Positions 1-9,679 of a stretch of DNA of 50,857 nt are shown here, in pieces. The translations under genes and the position numbers were made by a program. Within the stretch, counting starts at the first letter, position 1. Each line of letters opens with the position of its first letter. The notes below the pieces were generated by a model. It worked only from the letters and a program-made list of their open reading frames with translations. It was not told where the DNA came from and made no database searches. Source of the stretch: an uncultured Prochlorococcus sp. (GTDB lineage: Bacteria; Cyanobacteriota; Cyanobacteriia; PCC-6307; Cyanobiaceae); assembly GCA_902590775.1 (NCBI GenBank), contig CACIYC010000009.1, positions 1 to 50,857 on the forward strand, given 5' to 3'.

Positions 1-471
1 CTTTCAGGGTCTATAATAGATAGCATAAAACTAGGAAGAGATGTCACAAAGGAAGCAGTAATTAATGCAGCAAAAATAGCTAATGCTCACGAATTTATTA
101 TGAACATGCCTAATAATTATTATACATACTTAGAAGAAAGAGGGGGTAATTTATCAGGAGGACAATTGCAAAGAATATCTATTGCAAGAGCTCTTATAGG
201 AAATCCATCTATTCTTTTGTTAGATGAAGCAACAAGTTCTCTAGATTCAGAATCAGAACGCTCTGTCCAAATGGCATTAAATCAAGCAATGAAAAATAGA
301 ACTGTATTAATAATTGCTCATAGATTATCAACCACACAAGAGGCAGATAGGATAGTTTTAATAGAACAAGGGCAAATATCTGAGATCGGAAGGCATGATC
401 AACTGATAAAACTAAATGGAAAATATAGAGAACTATGTGAAAAGCAATTTATTAGAAATTACATAGAATAG
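1..471 (+). CDS. ABC exporter, C-terminal part of ATP-binding domain (5' truncated by window)
   Basis: The reading frame is open from the first base, so this is the 3' end of a longer gene. The visible part is the second half of a nucleotide-binding domain: the LSGGQ signature (NLSGGQLQR), a Walker B strand with catalytic Glu (ILLLDEATSSLDSE) and the switch His (IIAHRLST). The ATSSLDSE form of Walker B and the D-loop are typical of type I exporters of the MsbA/HlyB group, in which membrane and ATPase domains are fused; the membrane part lies outside the window. Substrate cannot be told. High confidence for family, none for cargo. Confidence 0.9.
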   Translation, partial: LSGSIIDSIKLGRDVTKEAVINAAKIANAHEFIMNMPNNYYTYLEERGGNLSGGQLQRISIARALIGNPSILLLDEATSSLDSESERSVQMALNQAMKNRTVLIIAHRLSTTQEADRIVLIEQGQISEIGRHDQLIKLNGKYRELCEKQFIRNYIE

Positions 472-544
472 TTAATAGTTTTACAATAATAAGTTGAATT
501 TAAATTAAATGTTATTATAGTTGTATGGAATCAAATAGAATCAA

Positions 545-775
545 ATGACCAACTCCTCTAGCCAACAAAATAATCCTATTCTTACATTTGATGGTAAGCG
601 TTATGATATAACAAACCTTTCAAATGAAACAAAAGAAATTGTAAAAGGCTTACAAGTTGCTGATAATCAATTACGTTTATATGAAGATACACTTAAAGTT
701 TTAGCAATAGGAAGACAAGCTTTAGCAAAACAACTAAATGAAAAGCTTAAAGGAGTGCAACCTATGCAAAAATAA
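545..775 (+). CDS. DUF6447-like small protein, unknown function
   Basis: A 76-aa soluble protein with no membrane segment. The N-terminal half begins with a 'LTFDGKRYDI' strand-like segment followed by a helical region (NETKEIVKGLQVADNQLRLY) that looks like a short coiled coil. I recall this pattern from the small DUF6447 family, which has no known role, and offer that name with moderate confidence. It lies about 70 bases after the exporter gene on the same strand. It is convergent with carB, with only 28 bases between the stop codons. Confidence 0.7.
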   Translation: MTNSSSQQNNPILTFDGKRYDITNLSNETKEIVKGLQVADNQLRLYEDTLKVLAIGRQALAKQLNEKLKGVQPMQK

Positions 776-783
776 CTAAGAAT

Positions 784-811
784 TACATTAATTACACTTT
801 AAATTAATGTA
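784..811. terminator. AT-rich hairpin between convergent genes
   Basis: A perfect 10-bp stem (784-793 with 802-811) and an 8-base loop sits between the DUF6447-like gene and carB, overlapping the carB stop codon. It lacks a strong GC core and a long T-run, so it would be a weak or bidirectional terminator at best. Confidence 0.35.
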
Positions 812-3800
812 TATCCTGCAAAGCAAATATTGAAATAGTTTCCTTTTGAAGAGAATTAATACCCTCTACTGCAGCTCTTGCTCCTGCCAATGTAGTTTGA
901 ATTGGTACAGAATAATCAAGAGCTGCTCTTCTTATATATTTATCATCATAAATTGCTTGCCTTCCGATGGGTGTATTTATTATCAACTGAACTTCACCTG
1001 ATCTAATTAAATCCTCAATATTTGGTCTTCCTTCATGTACTTTTAAGACAGGTAAAACGTCTACACCAGATTTTGCAATTACTTCAGCAGTTCCTGAAGT
1101 TGCTATCAAACTAAATCCTAAGTCTACGAGACTTTTTGCTATAGGAATTAAAGCTTGTTTGTCTCGATCATGGGTAGATAGAAATACAACTCCTTCTATT
1201 GGCAAAGCTTCTCCTGCTGCAAGTTCTGATTTTGCATAAGCCATTCCAAAGCTTTTTGCGGAAGACATAACCTCACCTGTAGATCGCATCTCTGGCCCTA
1301 AAACACTATCTGAACCAGGAAATCTTCTAAAGGGCATTACAGCCTCTTTTATAGTTTGAAGAGGTGGAGTTGGTTGAACATCAAGTCCAATCTGAGCAAG
1401 TGTTTTACCAATTACTAAACTAGTGGCAAATGCTGCTATAGGTAGTCCTGTAGCCTTTGAAACAAAAGGTACAGTTCTTGAAGCTCTTGGATTAGCTTCA
1501 ATAATAAAAACTTTTTCTTTACCTAATTCATCTCTTTGAACAGCAAACTGTAAATTAATCAATCCAACAACATTTAATTCATTCGCTAAAAACTTTGTCC
1601 ATTCACTAATGATTTTTAAAGATTGTTTTGAAAGACTAATTGATGGTAAGCAACAAGCAGAATCTCCCGAATGTATCCCAGCTGGCTCAATATGCTCCAT
1701 AAGACCAACTATTACAACATTACCTAAAGAATCAGATAAAGCATCAACATCAACTTCAACAGCATTTTCTAAATACTGATCAATCAAAATAGGATGTTCT
1801 GGTTCAACTTTAATAGCATGATTCATATAGGTTTTCAGCTCACTATTGTCGTAAACAATTTCCATTGCTCTGCCTCCTAAAACATATGATGGCCTTACAA
1901 CTAATGGATATGAAATTCTACTCGCTATAGTTTGAGCTTCTTCCAATGATCTAGCTATACCATTTAATGGCTGCCTTATATCTAAATGTCTAAGTATAGT
2001 TTCAAACTGCTCTCTGTCCTCTGCTAAATCTATAGATTCTGGAGATGTTCCAACAATTTTTGTTCCAGTATTAATACCTTCTTCTGATCGTAGCCAATTA
2101 AGTATTGGCATTGACAGTTTTAAAGGTGTTTGCCCTCCAAATTGAATAATTACACCTTCAGGTTTTTCTAATTCGATAATATTTAAGACATCTTCAAGTG
2201 TTAATGGTTCGAAGTAAAGTGTATCACTAGTATCATAATCAGTAGAGACAGTCTCAGGATTACTATTCAACATAATTGTATGAAATCCTTCTCTCTGCAA
2301 CTGAAAAGAAGCATGACAACAACAATAATCAAATTCTATGCCTTGCCCTATACGATTAGGTCCTCCTCCCAAGATAAGTATCTTACGTTTATCTTCATAT
2401 ATTATTTCATTTTCTACAACCTTATTTATAATTTTATTATCTAAAGTGATTTTTTTAAATGGTCTTTCATATGTAGAGTAATGATAAGGAGTTGTTGATT
2501 CAAACTCTGATGCACATGTATCAACTGTTTTGTATACAGGAATTATATTGAATTTTTTTCTTAAAGAACGTATCTTAAATTGATTTGTTCCTAAATATAA
2601 AGCTATATGAGCATCAGAAAAACCTAAATATTTCAATTCAAACAATATTGTTTTGTTTAAATCCTCAATTGATTTTCCATGGAGAAATAATTGTTCAGCA
2701 TTAAATATATTACGTAATTTTGATAAGAACCAGGTATCTATAGAAGATAATTTATGAATATAATCATCAGAATGACCATGAAACATAGCCATTTTTATTG
2801 CCAAAAGTCTATCTGGAGATGGCACTCTTAGCATCCTATCAATATCTATTTGACTAAGAGACAAGTCTTTACATTCATAAGACCATCCATCAAGGCCTAT
2901 TTCCAATGATCTTAATGCCTTCTGAAATGACTCCTCAAAACATCTACCAATAGCCATAACTTCTCCTACTGATTTCATTGAGGTTGTCAAGACTGCAGGA
3001 CTTCCAGTAAATTTTTCAAAGGCAAATCTAGGTATTTTCGTTACGATATAATCTATTGTTGGTTCAAAACAAGATGGTGTTTTTCCTGTTATATCATTAA
3101 CAATCTCATCTAATCTGTATCCAATAGCTAATAAAGCGGCAATTTTTGCTATTGGAAATCCTGTTGCTTTACTTGCTAATGCAGAAGATCTACTTACTCT
3201 AGGATTCATTTCTATTACAACAACTTCACCATCTTTTGGATTAATTGCAAATTGAACATTACTTCCTCCTGTTTCAACACCAATTTCTCTAATAATGCTT
3301 ATTGATTGATCTCTTAATCTTTGATATTCGCGATCAGTTAATGTTTGCGCAGGAGCAACTGTAATAGAATCTCCTGTGTGAATACCCATTGGATCAATAT
3401 TCTCAATACTGCAAATAATTACAACATTATCTGCTGTATCTCTCATAACTTCTAATTCAAACTCTTTCCATCCCAATAAAGACTTCTCTATAAGAATTTG
3501 AGAAACAGGGCTAGCCTCTAAACCCGACTTACAAATTGATAAAAACTCTTCTTGGTTATAGGCTATACCACCGCCACTTCCACCTAATGTAAAAGCTGGT
3601 CTAATTATTCTAGGGAAAGAATTTATTTTTTTTCCTACACCTAAAGCTTCGTCAATAGAACAAGCAATTCCAGAAGGACAAACATTTACACCAATATTCT
3701 GCATCGATTCCTTAAATAATTGTCTATCTTCAGCTTTTTTAATTGATTCTAAATTTGCACCTATTAGCTCAATATTAAATTCTTTTAAAATTCCTTTTTC

Positions 3801-4109
3801 TGACAGGCTTACAGCTGCATTAAGAGCTGTTTGACCACCCATTGTAGGTAAAAGAGCATCTGGACGTTCATTTTCAATTATTTTTGTTATTACATCAGTC
3901 GTCAAAGGTTCTATGTAAGTCCTGTCTGCCATCTCTGGATCAGTCATTATTGAGGCTGGATTTGAATTGACTAAAACAACCTCATACCCTTCTTTCTTAA
4001 GAGCCTTGCATGCTTGAGTACCTGAATAGTCAAATTCACAGGCTTGACCAATAACAATTGGGCCTGAACCTAAAATTAATATGCGACGTATATCATTACG
4101 TCGTGGCAT
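804..4109 (-). CDS. carB: Carbamoyl-phosphate synthase large subunit
   Basis: This synthesises carbamoyl phosphate from bicarbonate, ATP and glutamine-derived ammonia (with CarA) for arginine and pyrimidine synthesis. The 1101-aa length is normal. The N-terminal synthetase half starts with GSGPIVIGQ (14-22) and has the ATP-grasp glycine loop GGSGGGIAY (176-184) and [18 protein letters not shown] (300-317). An oligomerisation region follows. The second synthetase half starts with [10 protein letters not shown] (581-590), and an MGS-type allosteric domain ends the protein. ATG start. It is divergent from the DUF3318 gene, with two palindromes in the shared 122-bp promoter gap. carA is not in the window, so the subunits are unlinked. 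Confidence 0.98.
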   Translation of the reverse strand: MPRRNDIRRILILGSGPIVIGQACEFDYSGTQACKALKKEGYEVVLVNSNPASIMTDPEMADRTYIEPLTTDVITKIIENERPDALLPTMGGQTALNAAVSLSEKGILKEFNIELIGANLESIKKAEDRQLFKESMQNIGVNVCPSGIACSIDEALGVGKKINSFPRIIRPAFTLGGSGGGIAYNQEEFLSICKSGLEASPVSQILIEKSLLGWKEFELEVMRDTADNVVIICSIENIDPMGIHTGDSITVAPAQTLTDREYQRLRDQSISIIREIGVETGGSNVQFAINPKDGEVVVIEMNPRVSRSSALASKATGFPIAKIAALLAIGYRLDEIVNDITGKTPSCFEPTIDYIVTKIPRFAFEKFTGSPAVLTTSMKSVGEVMAIGRCFEESFQKALRSLEIGLDGWSYECKDLSLSQIDIDRMLRVPSPDRLLAIKMAMFHGHSDDYIHKLSSIDTWFLSKLRNIFNAEQLFLHGKSIEDLNKTILFELKYLGFSDAHIALYLGTNQFKIRSLRKKFNIIPVYKTVDTCASEFESTTPYHYSTYERPFKKITLDNKIINKVVENEIIYEDKRKILILGGGPNRIGQGIEFDYCCCHASFQLQREGFHTIMLNSNPETVSTDYDTSDTLYFEPLTLEDVLNIIELEKPEGVIIQFGGQTPLKLSMPILNWLRSEEGINTGTKIVGTSPESIDLAEDREQFETILRHLDIRQPLNGIARSLEEAQTIASRISYPLVVRPSYVLGGRAMEIVYDNSELKTYMNHAIKVEPEHPILIDQYLENAVEVDVDALSDSLGNVVIVGLMEHIEPAGIHSGDSACCLPSISLSKQSLKIISEWTKFLANELNVVGLINLQFAVQRDELGKEKVFIIEANPRASRTVPFVSKATGLPIAAFATSLVIGKTLAQIGLDVQPTPPLQTIKEAVMPFRRFPGSDSVLGPEMRSTGEVMSSAKSFGMAYAKSELAAGEALPIEGVVFLSTHDRDKQALIPIAKSLVDLGFSLIATSGTAEVIAKSGVDVLPVLKVHEGRPNIEDLIRSGEVQLIINTPIGRQAIYDDKYIRRAALDYSVPIQTTLAGARAAVEGINSLQKETISIFALQDIH

Positions 4110-4141
4110 TGGCTTTAGAAATTTGTTCTGAGTTTCAATTC

Positions 4142-4170
4142 GCTTCTATAGAAGCTGATAAGAGTCAGCT
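4142..4170. promoter_or_regulatory. Two palindromes in the carB / DUF3318 divergent promoter region
   Basis: A perfect 14-base palindrome GCTTCTATAGAAGC lies at 4142-4155, 33 bases upstream of the carB start. It overlaps a second dyad, AGCTGA (4153-4158) with TCAGCT (4165-4170). Both lie in the only non-coding stretch serving carB and the plus-strand operon. A repressor-binding site or RNA leader structure is possible; I cannot match it to a known regulator. Confidence 0.35.
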
Positions 4171-4231
4171 AACCAAGTCGCAACTAACATTCAAATAATA
4201 GCTAAGTTGTTTAAATTGAAAAGCTGAAACC

Positions 4232-4867
4232 ATGAGTGAGCTCCAGCGACTAAAAGGACTACTACCTCCAGAGAACCAAAGCTGGGTTTTTATTGAGGCT
4301 GCTGCTGCCATAGATCCCCCTTTAATAGACCTTGAAGAGATAGGAAGGGATGAGGTCGAAATCCAAATAGACCTTGATCAATGGGACGCACTAGCTCTTG
4401 ATCACAGAAACCTACTTTTCTGGCATGAAGTAGGAAGAATTCAAAATGACACAATCCCTAGAGATGGCTGGGAAATGGCAGCACTAGCAATTGGTCTTGG
4501 TGGAGCCATTGGTGAATTATGGGTTCAAGATGGCTTGCTACTTCTTATGGCACTTGGTTTGTCAGGATTTGCAGGTTATAGACTTTATTTAAAAAATAAT
4601 TCCGAGAAAAGATTGCAAGACGCAATTTTAGCTGATGAAAGAGCAATTGATCTCGCATGTAGATTCGGTTATAGCGTTCCTAATGCTTACAAAAGTCTAG
4701 GAGGTGCACTGAAAGAGCTAATCGAAAATACTAGAAAGAAAAAGTCAAGAAGCTTTTTTGAAGATAGATTAGAGGCACTTAGAAAAAGTGCTGAAAAAGC
4801 AAGATTAGAAATGGCTCAGCAACAAGGGTCAAATCAATCTATAACTAGTGAAAATGTATATGGATAG
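4232..4867 (+). CDS. DUF3318 family membrane protein
   Basis: A 211-aa cyanobacterial protein of unknown function. The N-terminal half is soluble with the typical 'PPENQSWVFIEAA' opening and an 'HRNLLFWHEVGRIQ' segment. Two hydrophobic segments follow at roughly 85-120, then a basic, helical C-terminal tail (KKKSRSFFEDRLEALRKS) predicted to be cytoplasmic. The 'LLFWHEVGRI' segment resembles the HExxx pattern of metallopeptidase relatives but lacks a full HExxH, so I make no enzymatic claim. It heads an operon with rsfS, whose start overlaps its 3' end. Confidence 0.85.
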   Translation: MSELQRLKGLLPPENQSWVFIEAAAAIDPPLIDLEEIGRDEVEIQIDLDQWDALALDHRNLLFWHEVGRIQNDTIPRDGWEMAALAIGLGGAIGELWVQDGLLLLMALGLSGFAGYRLYLKNNSEKRLQDAILADERAIDLACRFGYSVPNAYKSLGGALKELIENTRKKKSRSFFEDRLEALRKSAEKARLEMAQQQGSNQSITSENVYG

Positions 4868-5222
4868 TAAAAAGCTTATAGAAATGGCTGCCAAGGCCGC
4901 AGATGATCTTAAAGCTGTAAATACCAAATTAATTCAAATAGAAAAAGTCTCTAGCATAGCTGACTGGATTATGATTAGCGAAGGACTATCTGATGTTCAA
5001 GTAAGGTCTATAGTTAAATCAGTTGAAGATAGTCTAAACAATAATGCAGACCTATTACCTCTAAGGAAAGAAGGAATAAATGAAGGTAAATGGGCACTTT
5101 TAGACTATGGAGATATCATAATCAATGTTTTCCAACCTAATGAAAGAAAATACTATGAACTAGAATCTTTTTGGAGTAATGGAGTTTCTTACAATTATTC
5201 AAATGAAAATTTAAATATTTAA
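4860..5222 (+). CDS. rsfS: Ribosomal silencing factor RsfS (Iojap/DUF143)
   Basis: RsfS binds ribosomal protein uL14 and blocks 30S-50S joining when nutrients are scarce. The 120-aa protein shows the family core: a helix with 'AAKAADDLKAVN', the strand 'IADWIMISEG' (family pattern ADYFVIASG) and the C-terminal 'WALLDYGDIIINVF'. Three starts are possible: GTG 4848, ATG 4854 or ATG 4860. I chose 4860 because MDSKKLIEMA fits the family N-terminus and gives a short 8-base overlap with the upstream gene, which suggests translational coupling. Confidence 0.93.
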   Translation: MDSKKLIEMAAKAADDLKAVNTKLIQIEKVSSIADWIMISEGLSDVQVRSIVKSVEDSLNNNADLLPLRKEGINEGKWALLDYGDIIINVFQPNERKYYELESFWSNGVSYNYSNENLNI

Positions 5223-5224
5223 GA

Positions 5225-5722
5225 ATGGAAGATACTATATTTTCTCCAGTTCCTAAAGAACAAATACCCTTAAAAGAATTTATTGAATTAAAAAAATCAG
5301 TTTTCTTTTCATGGCCTACTTCTGACTTGTATACATTTTACAAAAAAATAATAGTAGCCTGGGTTTCTATATTTCCACTTTTTCTTCTAATCACTTCAGG
5401 TAGCTATTCCATAAAAGAAAATATTATTAAATTAATCTCAATTTCATTCTTAGCAAGCACAATTATACCTTTCACAATACTTATAAGACTATATCTTGGT
5501 TGGGGATATATTTACAAAAGACTTTTATCATCCTACATAGCCTATGAAGAAAGTGACTGGCATGATGGGCAAATTTGGAAAAAACCAGAATCATGGAAAG
5601 TCCGAGATAATCTAGTGGCATCTAAAGAGGTATTGCCAATAATTTCAAAATTACAGAAATCTATTATAATTTTATTAATAACTATTTTGCCACTCATAAA
5701 TTTTACAACATTTAAACTTTAA
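5225..5722 (+). CDS. CGLD27 family (DUF1230) membrane protein
   Basis: A 165-aa protein of the 'conserved in the green lineage and diatoms 27' family, found in cyanobacteria and plastids and linked in the literature to photosynthetic or iron-related phenotypes. The conserved 'VPKEQIPLKEFIELKKSVFFSW' type opening is present. Hydrophobic segments occur at about 45-60, 70-92 and 145-160, with the conserved 'YLGWGYIYKRLLS' and 'IAYEESDWHDGQIWKKP' between them. It follows rsfS by 2 bases, so it is in the same operon. Molecular function is unknown. Confidence 0.85.
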   Translation: MEDTIFSPVPKEQIPLKEFIELKKSVFFSWPTSDLYTFYKKIIVAWVSIFPLFLLITSGSYSIKENIIKLISISFLASTIIPFTILIRLYLGWGYIYKRLLSSYIAYEESDWHDGQIWKKPESWKVRDNLVASKEVLPIISKLQKSIIILLITILPLINFTTFKL

Positions 5723-5728
5723 TAAGAA

Positions 5729-6706
5729 ATGAATATAAGAAACAAACTATCTGAAGAAAATAAAATTAATTCAGGAATGATAACAGTATATTTAAAAAGA
5801 GAATCATTTATTGAATCATCTCATAATGCTCATGCAGTTATATGTGATAACAAGGGAAGGATATTAATGAAAGCTGGAGAACCTAAGCATAAAACTTTTA
5901 TACGTTCCGCGTTAAAGCCATTTCAAGCTATGTCTTTTATAAGTAGTGGGGCATTTGAACAAACATTATATGACGAAAAGGCATTAGCTATTTCATGTGG
6001 CTCTCATTCAGGATCAAAATATCATGCTCGAGAAGTTTTTAAATTATTATGGAATTCAGATGTTGATGTTGAAGCACTGAAATGCCCTGTACCTAGAGAT
6101 AGAAAAAGTAAACTAGAACACAATTGTTCAGGAAAACATGCAGCATTTCTTGCTATATGCAAAAAGATGAAATGGCCAATAAAAGATTATTTAGAGCTTA
6201 ATCATCCTCTTCAGATTGAAATTAATAGAAGAGTTTCTGAACTCTTAGGTATATCACAAGATAATCTTATAGCTGCAAGGGATGACTGTGGAGCTCCAAC
6301 CTTAAGGCTTGAACTTTCACAAATGGCCTATCTCTATGCTCTCTTAAGTGGCTCAGAGCATAATGAATTAGAGCAGATAAGCAGAGCAATGAGACGTCAA
6401 CCAACATTGTTGGCGGGTCAAGGGAAATTTGATACTGAGCTAATAGAAAGGGGCCATGGGCAAATTATTTCCAAAAGCGGAGCAGAAGGAATTCAATGCT
6501 TAAGCAAAGTTGGTCAAGGATTGGGAATTGCAATAAAAGTAGAAGACGGATCAAAACGTGCAAAATATGCAGTTGCACTACATTTGCTAAAACAACTTGA
6601 ATGGATAACTCCAAGTAGTCTGCAAGAGTTAGAGGAGCAAGTATTGAAAATCAAACCAGGACTTGAACTGGAAGTTCAAGGTGAATTGAGATTTCAGGAA
6701 AAGTAG
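5729..6706 (+). CDS. Asparaginase II family protein (PF06089)
   Basis: Predicted L-asparaginase (asparagine to aspartate plus ammonia) of the thermolabile/Rhizobium-type family, which is unrelated to AnsA/AnsB. Conserved elements are 'HNAHAVICD', 'KPFQAM', CGSHSG (90-95), HNCSGKH (131-137), 'DDCGAPT' and 'KSGAEG'. The Ser-Lys pairs and Cys residues in these blocks are the family's active-site candidates. Length 325 aa is normal. The first 16 residues are poorly constrained; ATG at 5777 is an alternative start. It ends the carB-side plus-strand operon, 48 bases before the tRNA. Confidence 0.9.
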   Translation: MNIRNKLSEENKINSGMITVYLKRESFIESSHNAHAVICDNKGRILMKAGEPKHKTFIRSALKPFQAMSFISSGAFEQTLYDEKALAISCGSHSGSKYHAREVFKLLWNSDVDVEALKCPVPRDRKSKLEHNCSGKHAAFLAICKKMKWPIKDYLELNHPLQIEINRRVSELLGISQDNLIAARDDCGAPTLRLELSQMAYLYALLSGSEHNELEQISRAMRRQPTLLAGQGKFDTELIERGHGQIISKSGAEGIQCLSKVGQGLGIAIKVEDGSKRAKYAVALHLLKQLEWITPSSLQELEEQVLKIKPGLELEVQGELRFQEK

Positions 6707-6754
6707 ATAATCCCTTAATCTATTTATCCATTGAGATGTATGCTTATTAAACAT

Positions 6755-6831
<77 letters not shown>

Positions 6832-6834
6832 ATT

Positions 6835-6863
6835 AAAAGGCCTGCTATGTCAGGCTTTTTTTA
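6835..6863 (+). terminator. Rho-independent terminator of the tRNA gene
   Basis: The stem GCCTG (6840-6844) pairs with CAGGC (6851-6855) around a 6-base loop. It is flanked by AAAA upstream and a 7-base T-run downstream, starting 4 bases after the encoded CCA. Confidence 0.85.
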
Positions 6864-7228
6864 ATGCTTTTATGACTATAAATAGTAAATTTCAATAAAT
6901 AGACGAAATAAAAGATTCAAGTTATAGCTTGATTCGTTCGCATGTAGGCACCCTGTCAAGCACCCTGATCTAATTCACTTCAGTTATTGCAATGGATCTA
7001 TTATTAATACGTTTCGGCTCATAACCCGAAGGTCGGGAGTTCAAATCCCATCCAAAACCAATCGTAAATCCATATAAAAAATTTTTAAGGAATAGAAAGA
7101 CAATTGAAGTAGGGCTATTCAACTATCAAATTGGAAATATTATTCTTTATTGGATAATTTACTAAGCTCAAACTTAATTAATTTATAATCGAAAACAAAA
7201 CAGCATATGAAAGGCTTTAAAATAAATA
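6864..7228. other. Gene-free stretch containing a tRNA remnant
   Basis: No credible coding sequence is seen. Two copies of GCACCCTG (6948-6955 and 6960-6967) stand 12 bases apart in the section before the tRNA fragment. The rest is AT-rich spacer up to the end of the minus-strand dioxygenase gene. Confidence 0.6.
7014..7060 (+). repeat. Partial 3' copy of initiator tRNA-Met (candidate attachment-site remnant)
   Basis: A 32-base stretch from GGCTCATAA through GTTCAAATC (about 7015-7046) is identical to the anticodon loop through T loop of the tRNA at 6755-6831. It then diverges but still ends in ACCA at 7057-7060. The anticodon stem is disrupted (TTCGG facing CCCGA) and no D arm is recognisable, so it cannot be a working tRNA. 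Three-prime tRNA fragments are the usual scar of tyrosine-recombinase integration at tRNA genes. No integrase is visible nearby. Confidence 0.8.
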
Positions 7229-8221
7229 TCAATGTATCTTATCAAACCTGGTATTACGGAGAATACATTCGCTCTTTTCTAAAAGAACAATTACTCTAAG
7301 AACCAGTCGACTATTTAATGTGCCTGTTGGAGAGCCTCTATGTAAACTATAATCATCAAATATGACAACACTTCCAGGCTCATTTGGAAGATCATATTTA
7401 GTTGTATCAACATTAGGATCTGAAGAGCAATTTTCAGTAGCTGATAGGAAATTTTTCAAAAGTAATGTCTCTTCTTTAGAACATTTACATTGAGATTGTT
7501 GTGCTGACTTTGCTAAATTTCTAACCATATCTAATGACCAATTATCAGTTCTTGGAATATCTCCAAGGATCACTAATCTGTCAAGGAATCTAGAGATATT
7601 AGCTGTATTAGGTATTACTGATAGACTAGATAATGGAGCCTTATTTTTATCAGCATAAGTTGTTTTAGGTGATAAGAAGATGAAAAACTTTAAAGTCAAT
7701 GTATCCTTTGGGAGAGTACCATCAGATCCATTAGAAATAAACTCCTTTGTAAATGAACCATCTCGATGCCATGGAATAACTTGCCCTAATGAAGCTGGAG
7801 TCCTATATGTATCTACACTCGTAAATATATGCTTATAATGGTGTTTCTTTATAAAGGTTGAGATAATATAATTAAAGTCAATCTCTCTTGAAAGCATATT
7901 CAAAATATACCTTTTAACAAAAAATCTCCATGGGTAAGACAACAGGGTTGTAATAAGAAGTTTTACTGAAAATAGAATATTATAATTCTCTTCTTTAATT
8001 GCTTTAAAAAAGTTTCTAGAGTCCCATTTTAATCTAAAATCAGAAAATACCGAATTACCTTTCTTTAATGCGCCCCATTTATCTATATGATAATTACATA
8101 TCTTCCTGAGGGACAATACTATTTTATAAGAATTTATTTTGTAAAAAGCCAAGCCAACTGAATTTATCTTTTCTATGATGTCTATTGATGAACTTTTATT
8201 TTTAGAAATTAGTTTTCTCAT
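7229..8221 (-). CDS. Putative Fe(II)/2-oxoglutarate dioxygenase (PhyH-like)
   Basis: A 330-aa protein with the pieces of a 2OG-Fe(II) oxygenase jelly roll. It has an HxD pair in WHRDGS (H152, D154), a distal His in YSLHRGSP (H294) and a following Arg (R305 or R309) for the 2-oxoglutarate carboxylate. 'VVIFDDYSLHRGSPTG' strongly resembles phytanoyl-CoA dioxygenase relatives. The N-terminal ~120 residues are not recognised and lack a signal peptide. It lies 28 bases after the carbohydrate-type gene on the same strand, so probably one transcript. Substrate is unknown; a small molecule or surface sugar is plausible from context. Confidence 0.7.
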   Translation of the reverse strand: MRKLISKNKSSSIDIIEKINSVGLAFYKINSYKIVLSLRKICNYHIDKWGALKKGNSVFSDFRLKWDSRNFFKAIKEENYNILFSVKLLITTLLSYPWRFFVKRYILNMLSREIDFNYIISTFIKKHHYKHIFTSVDTYRTPASLGQVIPWHRDGSFTKEFISNGSDGTLPKDTLTLKFFIFLSPKTTYADKNKAPLSSLSVIPNTANISRFLDRLVILGDIPRTDNWSLDMVRNLAKSAQQSQCKCSKEETLLLKNFLSATENCSSDPNVDTTKYDLPNEPGSVVIFDDYSLHRGSPTGTLNSRLVLRVIVLLEKSECILRNTRFDKIH

Positions 8222-8249
8222 TTTATAATAAATTAAACATTAAGGAAAA

Positions 8250-9392
8250 CTAGTTATTAAGATCTTTTGTTATTAGATTTCCTATATTTTCAATTGCGGA
8301 CATGCCTTGTTTAGAATTATAATCTAGAGCATCAAAGGCTACTCTATTAAAATAATTACAACGCTTCATATTTAAAGTCTTATAGAAATCATCCTTAAAA
8401 TCCTTATAGGTAGGGAAATGCTTATGAGTAATTTGATCATAAGGACCTAAGTGAGACTTTGGCAATGTATTTAGTGCAATTATTTTTATTCCAATACCAT
8501 AAGCTTCTCTGAGAAAGGTTGTACATGTTCCTATAACAACTTTTGAATCTATCGCTAAGAAAAGACTATCTGAATATGAATCCCTTGAGAAATAATCAAC
8601 TTTATTATCAAAAAATTTATTTATATAATACTTTTCATCAGATGAATTAATGTTTGATTGTTCAAATTTTGATAAATAAAATATTTGCAAATTATCATCT
8701 TCTTGTTTCAATAATCTAACATAACTATGCAAAAGGTCTACATCTAACGTGTCAGAACCTTTAGTTAAGTTATTAAAATGGGTATCTCCAATAATTCCTA
8801 AATCATATTTAGGCTTAAGTGGAACAGATGGAAAAGAAGATTTATAATACCTACAAGCTGCTGCTAAAGATCCAACAGGAATTATATTTTTGAATTGGAA
8901 ATCACACTGCTTATAATATGTATTAGTCTCATAATCACTTATAGATAAGTAAGTAACTGGATAGTAAATAGGTCTAAGAATAAAATAACAATGCTTATAA
9001 CGTTTCACCTTCGTACCAAAACTATCATTGTATAAAAATCTGTTTCCATTTTGTATAGCATAAAACTTACTTTTTTCTATGCATTTTGAAATTTCATAGA
9101 ACCTTGGATTATTATCTATATAAGTTATTATTATCTCTGGGGAAATATACTTTATTATTGAGCAGTAATATGCTATTGCTATATTTCTTTTATGTATAAG
9201 GAGTCTAAAAAATGTAAGGCTAAAAAATGCAAAAAGATAAATACTTTCTCGTCTTGAATCAATTACAATGATTGATCTTGGATCTACAGAGTGAAGTGCT
9301 TGTCTTACAAAGTCAGCATTTACCCTGTCAAATATTACTACTTTTTTCTTTTTAAAAGGAATTAAATATATTTTAGTATTAAGTAAATTCAT
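8250..9392 (-). CDS. Putative surface carbohydrate biosynthesis / glycosyltransferase-like protein
   Basis: A 380-aa protein, not confidently assigned. 'SPEIIITYIDNNPRFYEIS' followed by 'FYAIQNGNRF' resembles the DNN...IQNG blocks I remember from surface-carbohydrate proteins with a GT-B-like fold. Near the C-terminus, 'SLFLAIDSKVVIGTCTTFLREAYGIGIKII' has the shape of a nucleotide-sugar-binding Rossmann segment with the EAYGIG turn seen in GT-B enzymes. No signal peptide. It sits with a dioxygenase-like and a methyltransferase gene, a typical mix for cell-surface decoration. Confidence 0.55.
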   Translation of the reverse strand: MNLLNTKIYLIPFKKKKVVIFDRVNADFVRQALHSVDPRSIIVIDSRRESIYLFAFFSLTFFRLLIHKRNIAIAYYCSIIKYISPEIIITYIDNNPRFYEISKCIEKSKFYAIQNGNRFLYNDSFGTKVKRYKHCYFILRPIYYPVTYLSISDYETNTYYKQCDFQFKNIIPVGSLAAACRYYKSSFPSVPLKPKYDLGIIGDTHFNNLTKGSDTLDVDLLHSYVRLLKQEDDNLQIFYLSKFEQSNINSSDEKYYINKFFDNKVDYFSRDSYSDSLFLAIDSKVVIGTCTTFLREAYGIGIKIIALNTLPKSHLGPYDQITHKHFPTYKDFKDDFYKTLNMKRCNYFNRVAFDALDYNSKQGMSAIENIGNLITKDLNN

Positions 9393-9679
9393 TTAACTTT
9401 GCAAGTTTCAAATTAATAAAAAGATTGGAATAAAAAGAAAATTAAATTAAAAAATACTTAATGTGTTTACTATCTAAACCTCTAGACATTAACATAAGCA
9501 GGCTAATCCTAATCATGTTAGAAATACATGAAATGATGATGACAAGGTATATTATGGGATCTCAGTAGCTGGTACCAATTTGATCACTATAATCATATCG
9601 CCATAAAATACTCCTATAAATGAATATCGCAATAATCTTTGTGTATAGTATTTATAATGACTAGTCCGTTTTGAGGCAA

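Noticed and set aside
7014-7060. Second functional tRNA-Met
   Set aside because: The anticodon stem is mispaired, the D arm is missing and the acceptor stem does not match the working copy; it is a remnant.
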